This document shows, in pieces, positions 37,401-45,090 of a stretch of 64,000 nucleotides of DNA. The stretch is from Puniceicoccaceae bacterium (GTDB lineage: Bacteria; Verrucomicrobiota; Verrucomicrobiia; Opitutales; Coraliomargaritaceae). The translations under genes were made by a program, and so were the position numbers. The stretch is from positions 1-64,000 of the forward strand of contig PBYS01000108.1 of NCBI GenBank assembly GCA_002729725.1, in the 5' to 3' direction. The notes below the pieces were generated by a model that saw only the letters and a program-made list of their open reading frames with translations, was not told the DNA's origin and ran no database searches. The number at the start of each line of letters is the position of its first letter. Position 1 is the first letter of the stretch.

Positions 37401-37972
37401 ATTTAACTTACGAGGAAATTAGGGACTTATCGGAAGAAATGGTTCGTCAGGTCGTTTTACGGGGGCCGTTTCTGTCGATGTCTGATTTTGTCAACCGGCG
37501 ATTGGTGACTTCATCGAATGATGGCAGCTATGGGCTAGGTCTGAAAGGTGCCTTACAGTCGGCAATTGATCTAACGATTAATAATGATCGGGTGGATACA
37601 TTCTTTGATAAAGAGACCTCGAGCAGTGCGAATCTAATGGTTGATTCTGATTACCAATTGGACTCCTTTATCAGCGGATTTCCGGGATACTTATTGCAGG
37701 GGGATGTTCTCTCTGCACTTGGCCAGTATATGAATGCCCGCAGTGATACCTTTTGTGTGCGTACCTATGGCGATGTGCGTAATCCCGTAAACTCGACTGT
37801 GGAGGCGCGAGTCTGGTGTGAAGCGGTCGTTCAGCGTTTGCCTGATTATGTAAGACCCGAGAGCGTAGGAGGGGATGAGGCCTATGAAGTGGCGAGTCAT
37901 GCGGATAATCAGCGATTCGGTAGACAGTATAAAATTATATCGATCCGTTGGTTGAACGAGGATGAAATTTAG
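34433..37972 (+). pseudogene. Verru_Chthon cassette A-like protein (copy 2), interrupted by one in-frame TAG
   Basis: ATG 34433 opens a pilin-like start (GFAIIISLAILAFVLLLLLSITALLRVETRVAS... RLEAKQNALLALNLAVGELQ). After 128 codons a TAG at 34817-34819 stops translation; the same frame then continues DPENPTAYNATPGLLNWLVSG, matching NPEQPSAHNPTPILEGWLVSG in copy 1, and runs 1050 codons to 37972 with all later landmarks (YAWWVGDEGIKARANL, HGGLKRDLSYILG, RVWCEAVVQRLPDYVRP). One substitution could restore it. Either the gene was recently inactivated, or the sequence has an error, or the codon is read through. Translation could also restart downstream without the membrane anchor. Confidence 0.88.
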
Positions 37973-38714
37973 TATGAGAGTTTTGTGTCAAAGAGTTCTA
38001 ATCCTGTGTCTTGTATTCAATGCTTTTTGCGTTGTTGCCAAGGCGCAAGTCAGCCCGGTCCAAGTCCGTGTTTTGTTTTTGGATGAGTCGAAAACTGCCT
38101 ATTTTATAAAGGAAGGCGATGGCTATCAGTCTGTCAGTCCATACCCCTATTCAATCAGTCCAGCCTTTGAAGTCAGTCCTCGCTCGCCTCGAGAAGTCTT
38201 TAAGGAGGTAAAGTTCGTCGATGATTCGGGAGAAGAGCGCTCAAGATATGTCGAAATTGCGCAGATCGAAGTCGAGGGGGATGCGAGCAGTGTCTTGGCC
38301 GTCGTTGCCTTCAAGGGCTCGGATCAATATCAGGTTAGATATTATTCCGAGAATGAAGACGAGTTTCCTTCGGGGACTGTTCGGGTTATTAATTTAGGGC
38401 AAAAACCGATTGCTGCGAGCGTCGGTGGCGGAGTGTTTCCTCTGGTTCCGGGGGAGGCTAAGTTGATGGAGCCAAAGCTGGATCATAAGCGTCGATTCTT
38501 TACGCGTGTGGCAGAGAAGGATTCCGAACAATGGAATATCTTATATGACGATGTAACGATTCTCCGCGCGAATGAGCGTATGACTGGGCTAGTCGTTTAT
38601 TCGCCAAGTGGAATGCGCCATACCTATACAGAATCTGAAATTTTGGAGTATGGACCACCTCCTCCGGGGCATTATTGGCTAAGCTATTCCGATTCGATTC
38701 GAGAGAAGAATTAG
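37962..38714 (+). CDS. Secreted partner of the cassette A protein (copy 2), function unknown
   Basis: The product is 250 residues from ATG 37962, which overlaps the cassette A stop, or 246 from ATG 37974, two bases after it. The signal peptide (VLILCLVFNAFCVVAKAQ) fits both. The body matches the 22194 protein: VRVLFLDESKTAYFIKEGDGYQSVS, GTVRVINLGQKPIAASVGGGVFPL, LVVYSPSGMRHTYTESEILEYGPPPPGHYWLSYSD. It stays intact although the cassette A gene before it is broken. Translational coupling to that gene might now be lost because ribosomes stop at 34819. Function unknown. Confidence 0.75.
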   Translation: MKFSMRVLCQRVLILCLVFNAFCVVAKAQVSPVQVRVLFLDESKTAYFIKEGDGYQSVSPYPYSISPAFEVSPRSPREVFKEVKFVDDSGEERSRYVEIAQIEVEGDASSVLAVVAFKGSDQYQVRYYSENEDEFPSGTVRVINLGQKPIAASVGGGVFPLVPGEAKLMEPKLDHKRRFFTRVAEKDSEQWNILYDDVTILRANERMTGLVVYSPSGMRHTYTESEILEYGPPPPGHYWLSYSDSIREKN

Positions 38715-38810
38715 CCATGATTCCAGAGAGTGTCTATGAACCGGATAAATCCGGAACTCCAACCCACTCAGCTGGCAAGTGTATTTCATTTAACTTCTCA
38801 TCCTATCTGA

Positions 38811-39542
38811 CTAGTGAACCAGTCGTGCATTATCCTTTTGCCGCAGATTGATCGAGCTGTCGATCTGCTCAACATGGCCGTCGAAGAATAATGTATTGCG
38901 GTAGCTTCCGTGGACGGGCTCAGGTGGTAGCGAACTCCCCCATGCATCCGGGGCTAAGAGATCATCGGCTTCGGTCAGCATCGGTGCATTGCCCGGATCA
39001 TCAATCTGTTAATAGGTTTTTCCCCAAGTGGGCCCCCTAGGCGTTGCTTCGTTGACAATCCTGACAGGGAGATTGGCCAGTGTACTGGGCGAGCCCGCTT
39101 TGCGGCGTTTGCTTTCCCATGCAGGCCAAGCCAGTGTGCCATCAAATTCCATGTTGGCTTCAGTCGTGCTCCAACCGCTTGCTGGTTGGACATCCCAGTA
39201 ACTCCCGAAAGTGCTTTGAATGCGTCGTGGATCCCGGTTGTAGTAGGGGCCCTGTCCTGTGAAGGGGTTATTCTGAAAGGGGGCCGAACTGGGTAAAATA
39301 TTGTCGTGCTCCTGCAGATACAACTGTAAGGCCGCGCCAATGGTCCGTATTTGTGACACGCATTTTGCGGAGCTGCTTTTGGTGCGGACGTTGGTTAAGG
39401 CAGCGAGCAAAATCGCGCCAAGAATGGCAATCACAGCAATGACGGAGAGCAATTCGATGAGGGTAAAGCCTGATTGGCCTCGATTTGTTGTGGGGGCTAG
39501 CATCTGGTGGGTTGGGCGAAAGGTAGAGTGAGTATTATGCAA
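38811..39542 (-). pseudogene. Prepilin-type protein with H-X9-DG domain, interrupted by one in-frame TAA
   Basis: The start has a class III prepilin signal (GQSGFTLIELLSVIAVIAILGAILLAAL, residues about 22-49) and a pseudopilin helix, followed by a variable region. A TAA at 39009-39011 comes after TPRGPTWGKTY; the same frame continues QIDDPGNAPMLTEADDLLAPDAWGSSLPPEPVHGSYRNTLFFDGHVEQID to TAG at 38811. The part after the stop holds the H-X9-DG motif (H-GSYRNTLFF-DG) that defines many PVC prepilin-type proteins, so the original protein was about 243 residues. Normal type II pseudopilin-like export is expected for the family. Confidence 0.88.
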
Positions 39543-39642
39543 TTTATGCAGGATAACTCACTTCTGCAACGCACAGATTGCAAATCTTACTGGACTGTCA
39601 TGTCAGCAAAATGGCTTACAATCTATAGGGATTGGAAGCGTT

Positions 39643-40677
39643 TTATCGTCGATCCTCGCGTCCGAAGAAACGCTGCATGACGTCTGCGGCCGGTTTTCCG
39701 TGGACAGTGAAACCTTTGTCTCCTGCCGGATCACTGCAGAAAGCCGGACGCATGTTCTGTTCGTCCCACTTCCACCAATAGAGACCAGCCCACCAGGGCT
39801 CGTCCCAGAACAGGTTGAGGATGGCTTCGAGGTAGTTGGCCTGTTCCATGGGGGAATAGCCGCCGTCGCCCTGCCAGCTGGACGGACTCATGGCTCCGCC
39901 ATAGCTGCTGGTGCAGCCACACTCGCCGAAGGAAATCGGTTTGCCGTAGGCTTCGGCTAATTTGCGGAAACGGTCGCGTGCGGGAGTCAGCTTCTCGATC
40001 ATTTGCTCCACCGACCAACCGGGGGCATCGGCGCCAATTTCGTAACAGCTCATTTGCAGCTCATCGAGATCGCGCCACCAGTGGTCGGGATTCTTCATTT
40101 CCTGCTCCCAGTCGATCAGGTTGCAGTGTGTGGTGTGGCAACTGGTGACACGTCCCTTGTATTCATCACGGACGGTCGCGATGACTTCTTTCCAGCTGTC
40201 GTGGTGCCAGATGGTGCGGTCCAGTTCACTGTCCAGTCCATAGAGTTCGCAGCCGCAATCCTGTGCAATCCGTGCGTAGTGCTTACTGCGCCAACGCATG
40301 CTTTCAAACCAGCGTTTCCAGTGGTCGGAGACGCGGCCTGGAATGCGTTCACGGTCATCCTGAAACCAGACTTGCAGGCGGCCATTGCCATCCTGTGTTT
40401 CCAGCATGGGACGTAGGCAGACCTTGAGGTCTTTGCCGTGCATGTAGTCGATCAGCTGATACAGTTCGTGGTCGTTGGGAGTGACTTCGAAGTCGCGGTA
40501 TTGGCGCGTGGTGTGCGCATTTTCCTGCATGACGATCGGAGTCAGGACGACATGGTCGACCTTGGTTTCGATCATCTTATCGACTTCGGCCATGGCCCAT
40601 TCAGAGCCAAGAACGCCGTTGCGTGCATAGAAGCCAAAGGTGACTCCGCGTTGGATGGAAGGGGGGGAGATGGTCAT
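39643..40677 (-). CDS. GH113-like beta-mannanase, cytoplasmic
   Basis: The 344-residue product is a TIM-barrel protein of GH113 type: GVTFGFYARNGVLGSEWAMAEVDKMIETKVDHVVLTPIVMQEN at the start, DYMHGKDLKVCLRPML, YGLDSELDR with probable acid/base E151, and KPISFGECGCTSS with nucleophile E252, ending WWAGLYWWKWDEQN. GH113 enzymes are retaining endo-beta-1,4-mannanases, some active on short manno-oligosaccharides. No signal peptide is present. Together with GH130 it would convert imported beta-manno-oligosaccharides to smaller units. The length fits the family. The gene lies between the prepilin remnant and the PEP-CTERM gene, all on the minus strand. Confidence 0.78.
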   Translation of the reverse strand: MTISPPSIQRGVTFGFYARNGVLGSEWAMAEVDKMIETKVDHVVLTPIVMQENAHTTRQYRDFEVTPNDHELYQLIDYMHGKDLKVCLRPMLETQDGNGRLQVWFQDDRERIPGRVSDHWKRWFESMRWRSKHYARIAQDCGCELYGLDSELDRTIWHHDSWKEVIATVRDEYKGRVTSCHTTHCNLIDWEQEMKNPDHWWRDLDELQMSCYEIGADAPGWSVEQMIEKLTPARDRFRKLAEAYGKPISFGECGCTSSYGGAMSPSSWQGDGGYSPMEQANYLEAILNLFWDEPWWAGLYWWKWDEQNMRPAFCSDPAGDKGFTVHGKPAADVMQRFFGREDRR

Positions 40678-40695
40678 GTCTGGTTTAATGATAAA

Positions 40696-40728
40696 TGGTG
40701 GCGGCGTTCAGGACGAACGCCGCTACCA
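40696..40728 (-). terminator. Hairpin after the PEP-CTERM gene
   Basis: A 14-bp stem with one mismatch (TGGTGGCGGCGTTC / GAACGCCGCTACCA) and a 5-base loop lies between the PEP-CTERM stop (40766) and the GH113 start (40677). No strong U-run follows, so it could instead be a dispersed palindromic repeat of the genome. Confidence 0.45.
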
Positions 40729-40765
40729 CATACATGTGCAGAAAACTTCAAAATCAGGACAACCG

Positions 40766-41539
40766 TTAGCGGCGGCGAATTGTAATCCAAGAGAAACTCA
40801 AGATACCGGCCAAGAGTGCAAAGGTCCCGGGTTCGGGAATGATAGTTGCCGCCGCGATACCCAGATCCAGTGAATCCGAGCTAGTGATGCGAATGCCCGT
40901 CATTCCGGTGAGAGTGCCGGTTGTTCCGCTGAAATCACTGAGGTCGAAGCCTACTGCGGAAATCTTGGCATCTCCATAGGCGTCTCCATTGGATCCCGAA
41001 GTCGTGATTAGGTTAAAGTCGATAACTTGCGTAATGGATGACCAAGTGGATGAGCCCAAGCTTAATGTGAAATCACCAATTTCATTGCCATCGCTGTCGA
41101 GCGGTTTAATCACTGTCCCCGCATCGAGAGATCCTATTTCAAAGAGCACGATATCATTGCCATTTGTATCGATGCCATCGCCAACCAAACCGCCAAACTG
41201 GAAGTCTGCGGTTTGCAGGTCGATGACGCCAAAGCCGATGTCCATACCGAGTAGGGCGGTGGAGTCCAGCTTGCGTTCGTCGACCGGTGTGGAGGGCGTA
41301 TCGATTGCCCAGTAAGCACGAAAGTAGTCACTGCCAGTCGTGACGCTGGCTTCGGTCACACCACTCAGGTTGCTGAAGGTGCCCGCTGAGTTTGTATAGG
41401 AGACCAGTGTGTTAGAGACACGGATATCATTGGGACTCGCGGTTGTATCAAAGCTTGCGTCGGTCGCTCCGATAATGGCGGCCGTCCCTTTGAGGGTCAT
41501 TAGAGACAAGAGGAGCAGCAGATTTGTTATAGTTTTCAT
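40766..41539 (-). CDS. PEP-CTERM sorted secreted protein
   Basis: The start at 41539 gives MKTITNLLLLLSLMTLKGTAA, a standard signal peptide; an identical MKTITN start lies 42 bases upstream because of a tandem duplication. The 257-residue protein has a beta-rich body (IGATDASFDTTASPNDIRVSNTLVSYTNSAGTFSNLSGV...) with AYWAIDTPSTP, DFQFGGLVGDGIDTNGNDIVLFEIG and ends IPEPGTFALLAGILSFSWITIRRR. It would be exported and sorted by an exosortase. It lies divergent to the LacI-type regulator with about 130 bases between. Ligand unknown. Confidence 0.83.
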   Translation of the reverse strand: MKTITNLLLLLSLMTLKGTAAIIGATDASFDTTASPNDIRVSNTLVSYTNSAGTFSNLSGVTEASVTTGSDYFRAYWAIDTPSTPVDERKLDSTALLGMDIGFGVIDLQTADFQFGGLVGDGIDTNGNDIVLFEIGSLDAGTVIKPLDSDGNEIGDFTLSLGSSTWSSITQVIDFNLITTSGSNGDAYGDAKISAVGFDLSDFSGTTGTLTGMTGIRITSSDSLDLGIAAATIIPEPGTFALLAGILSFSWITIRRR

Positions 41540-41605
41540 AGGTGTTGATGGGGTGGTTATATTATTTGTTATAGTTTTCATAGGTGTTGATGGGGTGGTT
41601 ATATT
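41522..41605. repeat. 42-bp perfect tandem duplication across a gene start
   Basis: Copies at 41522-41563 and 41564-41605 are identical. The unit holds the ATG and first codons of the PEP-CTERM gene together with its leader, so two in-frame starts exist 14 codons apart. Initiation at the upstream copy would add MKTITNNITTPSTP before the signal peptide. Confidence 0.95.
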
Positions 41606-41656
41606 TATTCTTTAATTAAAAAAATATTGCTTCGAACGTTTCAAGGGACTTGATTG

Positions 41657-41669
41657 GGCAACCGTTGCA
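41657..41669. promoter_or_regulatory. Palindrome abutting the LacI-type gene start
   Basis: GGCAAC-C-GTTGCA resembles the 14-bp operator family but with one base less between the arms. It touches the LacI ATG (41669). A second palindromic sequence, TTCGAACGTTTCAA, lies at 41631-41644. Autoregulation is plausible but not shown. Confidence 0.4.
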
Positions 41670-42670
41670 TGAGTGAGAGTCCTACACTATCTGATATCGC
41701 CAAAGCCACCGGAGTCTCCACGTCGACTGTTTCGCGTGCTTTGAAGGATTCGCCCAAAATACCGGAATCAACTCGTAAGCGGATTCAGTCTGTGGCGAAG
41801 GAGATGGGCTATGAGGCCAATCGTAGTATTTCCAGAGTGATGAGTGAGATACGCTCACGCAAAGAGTTGGAGTATCGTGAGACCTTGGCATATGTGACCG
41901 CCGACCCCAAAGGCTATGAAGCTCATATCTATGAGGGTGTTTTACGTCGAGCGGAACAGATTGGCTATCGGGTGGATCGCTTTGTTCTGAAAGATGTGGA
42001 TCAGGAAACTGCGGCCTTGGACCGTATGTTACGTGCACGAGGAATCCGAGGGGTAATTGTCGCGCCCTTTGGCATTCCGAATGCAGAGTTGCAATTGGCA
42101 TGGGAACACTTCGCGGCGGTAACGATTGGCTACACCATGTCCAGTCCGGATCTGCACCGAGTCGGGCGTGATGTGGTGCATATGTTACGCATGGTTTTTA
42201 GTGAGCTGACCTCGCGAGGTTATCAGCGCATTGGGTTTATGATCGAAAAGACACATGAGGCGCGGATGGATTACTCGACTCTGGCTGGCTATTTGGTGCA
42301 TGAGTGGCAGCTCTCCGGTTCCAAGCAGGTGCAAGCACTCGTGGATGAGCATTTGACCGCTGATTCGATCGTCAACTGGTACGAGCGGGAAAAGCCGGAC
42401 GTGGTCTTTACCATGGATCACAACGCGCGCAGCTGGCTTGAAAAGGCAGGTTATCGATGCCCGGAAGATTTCGGTTTTTTTGTGTTTAACTGTTATAATA
42501 GAGACTCAACTGTCTCCGGGGTTTATCCGGAATATGAAAACTTGGGAGCCGCCGCGGTCGAACAAGTTTCCGGGCTACTGGAACGAGGTGAGTTTGGAGT
42601 GCCGACGGCGCCTAGATGTCTTTTGGTGCCCGGGCTCTGGTGTGAGGGACAGACGATTCATCGGACATGA
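41669..42670 (+). CDS. LacI-family transcription regulator
   Basis: I chose ATG 41669 (MSESPTLSDIAKATGVSTSTVSRALKDSPKIPESTRKRIQSVAKEMGYEAN), which starts the LacI helix-turn-helix at the usual distance; an in-frame TTG at 41654 adds five residues. The 333-residue protein has the DNA-binding and hinge region to about 60 and a sugar-binding core (LAYVTADPKGYEAHIYEGVLRRAEQIGYRVDRF, GIRGVIVAPFG, YQRIGFMIEKTHEARMDYS, PDVVFTMDHNARSWLEKAGY, GVYPEYENLGAAAVEQVSGLLERG). LacI regulators usually repress sugar genes until an inducer binds. It is the best candidate in the window for binding the nine 14-bp sites, some 10 kb away on either side (inference). Confidence 0.92.
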   Translation: MSESPTLSDIAKATGVSTSTVSRALKDSPKIPESTRKRIQSVAKEMGYEANRSISRVMSEIRSRKELEYRETLAYVTADPKGYEAHIYEGVLRRAEQIGYRVDRFVLKDVDQETAALDRMLRARGIRGVIVAPFGIPNAELQLAWEHFAAVTIGYTMSSPDLHRVGRDVVHMLRMVFSELTSRGYQRIGFMIEKTHEARMDYSTLAGYLVHEWQLSGSKQVQALVDEHLTADSIVNWYEREKPDVVFTMDHNARSWLEKAGYRCPEDFGFFVFNCYNRDSTVSGVYPEYENLGAAAVEQVSGLLERGEFGVPTAPRCLLVPGLWCEGQTIHRT

Positions 42671-42672
42671 TC

Positions 42673-42705
42673 GAACGACTCCGTTTAGAAAAAAACGAGT
42701 CGTTC
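42673..42705. terminator. Hairpin between convergent LacI and GH130 genes
   Basis: GAACGACTC-C-GTTT and AAAC-GAGTCGTTC form a 13-bp stem with one bulged base in the 50-base gap between the two stop codons. It probably ends transcription in both directions, although no long T-run follows. Confidence 0.55.
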
Positions 42706-42720
42706 CTCAGGCTCATCTGA

Positions 42721-43734
42721 TTATCCGAGTGGTTCGATCGAATTCAGAAGATCTTCCAGTTTACCTTCAGCCAGCGCGACCACGGTGTCGGCTGCGCCGT
42801 AATACATTTTCACGATACCATCGTCTTCGAGGATGAAACCACCCGGGAAAATGACGGAGCCCCGGAAGCCTTCGAGCTCGTAAGGCGCTTCGGATCGAAG
42901 CAGTGGCTCCTTGGTCATACCGATTACCTTTGATGGATCATCGAGGTCGAGCAGCATGAGGCCGGCAATGTACTCCTTGTGCCAGGTTGTATCCGCCCAG
43001 GTACCGAGGTCCTTCTCCTCATGTTTAACGACGGTATGGAAGGTCGTGAGCCAGCCTTTTTCTGTTTTGATGGGAGGGGCTCCCGGACCGATTTTGGCGT
43101 TCCCAAAGGGGATTTCTTCAGCGGCGAGTAAGAGCTTGTGCTCGCCCCAGTGAATGCCGTCTGGGGATTCGCTGATCCAAATATCAAAGGATTCCCGACC
43201 ACCTCTGAGATAAAGGGGGAAGGGGCGGTCGAGACGAACGAGTTTACCATTCACGCGCTCGGGGAAGAGCACCATATTACGGTCTTCGGGGAGTGTGATG
43301 TGTAGCAGCTCCCAGTTTCGGAGATCGGTACTCTTGGCGATGCCGCCACGGATGCCGTGATTGGTGTCGACCGCGAAGCAGAAGTAGGCCTCGCCATCGA
43401 TCATGGTGATACGTGGGTCATACACGCGCACGACTTCCTTCTCTCCGAAACGGGCATCGTATTGGCCTTTGAGCCACTCGCGTATCTTTTGCTGATCAAA
43501 GACAGGCTCGGGATCGACTTCCCAGGTGATGCCGTCCTTACTTCGGGCGAGTCCCACACGAGTGAGGTAGCCATCCGGTTGGGCTCGGGGGCCGGAGTCG
43601 CTGCGAAAGAGCATGACATAGCCGTCCTCCCATTTGCAGACGCCAGCATTAAAAACGGACATGCAATCCCAGGGAATGTCATCTTCGTGGAGAACTGGAT
43701 TGGATTCGTGGCGCTTGAGCAGTGGTGTAGTCAT
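42721..43734 (-). CDS. GH130 beta-mannoside phosphorylase or related enzyme (copy 2)
   Basis: The frame extends upstream into the GH5 gene, but MTTPLLKRHESNPVLHEDDIPWDCMSVFNAGVCKW at 43734 matches the start of GH130 copy 1, so I begin there (337 residues). All family landmarks are present: VGLARSKDGITWEV, VYDPRITMIDGEAYFCF, RLDRPFPLY, GAPPIKTEKGWLTTFHTV, FPGGFILEDDGIVKMYYGAADT. It shares most of its sequence with the 21096 gene, including the tail VVALAEGKLEDLLNSIE. It follows GH5 copy 4 after 34 bases and is likely in its operon. The two GH130 copies could differ in chain-length or linkage preference. Confidence 0.9.
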   Translation of the reverse strand: MTTPLLKRHESNPVLHEDDIPWDCMSVFNAGVCKWEDGYVMLFRSDSGPRAQPDGYLTRVGLARSKDGITWEVDPEPVFDQQKIREWLKGQYDARFGEKEVVRVYDPRITMIDGEAYFCFAVDTNHGIRGGIAKSTDLRNWELLHITLPEDRNMVLFPERVNGKLVRLDRPFPLYLRGGRESFDIWISESPDGIHWGEHKLLLAAEEIPFGNAKIGPGAPPIKTEKGWLTTFHTVVKHEEKDLGTWADTTWHKEYIAGLMLLDLDDPSKVIGMTKEPLLRSEAPYELEGFRGSVIFPGGFILEDDGIVKMYYGAADTVVALAEGKLEDLLNSIEPLG

Positions 43735-43768
43735 AATTGTATATCTTGTCGGTGATGGATCAGTTGAT

Positions 43769-44908
43769 TTAACGAAGTCGTTCGCACTCAAATTGTTCGC
43801 CAGCCAGGGCGCGTTTGGCGAAATCGCCCCAGAAGGGGGTGGGCTCATACTGCCAGTTGGATAGCATGACAGGCGTGGCCCAGGTGTGGAAGGACCAACC
43901 TGTCCAGTTGAGGCGGTGTTTCTGAATAATGCCGAGCATGTCGGGCACCCATGTGTAAGGGTTCTCCTGGATCTCATGAGGCAGGAAATCCATCTTTTTC
44001 ACATCGGCACCGACTTCCCCGATGAAGATCGGGTAGTGCTCGGCGGCATCGAGGAAGGATTTTTGCCAGTCGGTCTTCCAGTTGTAAATATGAGTGGAAT
44101 ACATGATACCGTTGCCCTCGGCATCTTCGAGTGCGTAGCCGTTGAGGATGCCGGACAAATCGTAGGCCCAGTCAAGGCCACCCGCGATGATGATATTCTT
44201 GGCCCCGGTGATCCGGACCGCATCGACGAGTGCTTGCATCCCGGGTGACTCAAAGCCGCGGTTGGCTTGCATCGTAGTTTCGTCGAGGAAACCGGCTTGG
44301 TTATATTCGTCGGTGTTGTCGGCAACGAATCCGCCATTGCGCCAAACTTCCCAGCTGATTTCGTGCGGCTCGTTGATAATGTCAAAAAGCACGGCAGGGT
44401 GGTTTTTGTAGAGTGTGGCCAGTTCCTGCCAGAAGGGCAGGTGCTCCGGCTTGACGGCACGGAAGCGGTGGTTGTCCAGAACGATATAGGCGCCGCGATT
44501 GGCCACGGCATTGACGGCGGCGTCAATGGTGGCGCGGTAGGCGAGGCCCCCATCAGTCTGCCCTTTACCTTGCCCATACCAGTAACTGTCTTTGATCGCG
44601 ATGCGAACGACGTTGGCATTCCACTCTTCAATCGCGATGATAGCTGAGTTGACGACACCATGGCCTGCAGGAATGATTTCCAGACCAGGAATCGCGACTC
44701 CTTGTAGCCAGACTTCGTTGCCGTCTGTGTCGGTTAAGCGATTGCCTGTGACCTTGAGCTCAGAGGGCCAATTGTTCGGTTGTGCTGCTTCAGCGGGTGG
44801 ATCGCTGGGATAATTACGATCAATATTATCTGCGGAGAGGAGAGCCGGCTGTGCGCATATAAGCAGAGTTGTTATCAGTTTGCAGAGAATACGTGGAGGC
44901 TGAAGCAT
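43769..44908 (-). CDS. Secreted GH5 endoglycosidase without binding module (GH5 copy 4)
   Basis: The 379-residue protein has a signal peptide (about 1-26), a short linker, and starts the GH5 barrel at [26 protein letters not shown] (about 46). Acid/base E180 ([10 protein letters not shown]) and nucleophile E298 (IFIGEVGAD) are present, as are VLDNHRFR and [14 protein letters not shown]. It is the only GH5 copy of this subgroup with no N-terminal module. It is the first gene of a pair with GH130 copy 2. The 14-bp operator-like site at 44986 lies 78 bases upstream and is shared with the divergent GH5 copy 5. Confidence 0.88.
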   Translation of the reverse strand: MLQPPRILCKLITTLLICAQPALLSADNIDRNYPSDPPAEAAQPNNWPSELKVTGNRLTDTDGNEVWLQGVAIPGLEIIPAGHGVVNSAIIAIEEWNANVVRIAIKDSYWYGQGKGQTDGGLAYRATIDAAVNAVANRGAYIVLDNHRFRAVKPEHLPFWQELATLYKNHPAVLFDIINEPHEISWEVWRNGGFVADNTDEYNQAGFLDETTMQANRGFESPGMQALVDAVRITGAKNIIIAGGLDWAYDLSGILNGYALEDAEGNGIMYSTHIYNWKTDWQKSFLDAAEHYPIFIGEVGADVKKMDFLPHEIQENPYTWVPDMLGIIQKHRLNWTGWSFHTWATPVMLSNWQYEPTPFWGDFAKRALAGEQFECERLR

Positions 44909-44985
44909 GGTATCTTGGGGGAGGTTATTCGGTTTGTTGTTCTCGAAGTGATAGTGTTATCTTTTTGAGCACAACGGTTCCTCTA

Positions 44986-44999
44986 TGCAACTAATTGCG
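44986..44999. promoter_or_regulatory. LacI-class operator-like site TGCAACTAATTGCG
   Basis: This copy is identical to those at 7284 and 63779. It is in the 182-base region between divergent GH5 copies 4 (-) and 5 (+), where one bound regulator could control both directions. Confidence 0.65.
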
Positions 45000-45090
45000 T
45001 TGTGGCTAATTTGCAGTATAGATCATCTTAAGTATTCTGAATGACATTGATTCGTGGAATTGCCCCAACCTATCTACCCCTCTAAGCCTA

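Noticed and set aside
7691..39011. Stop-codon recoding as explanation for the interrupted genes
   Set aside because: TGA, TAG and TAA each occur once or twice in different genes, and many intact genes end with each of them, so ordinary nonsense mutation is the simpler reading.
39564..39582. TGCAAC...ATTGCA near the prepilin gene as a LacI-class operator
   Set aside because: The arms are separated by 6 instead of 2 bases, and the site lies downstream of GH113 in front of a broken gene.
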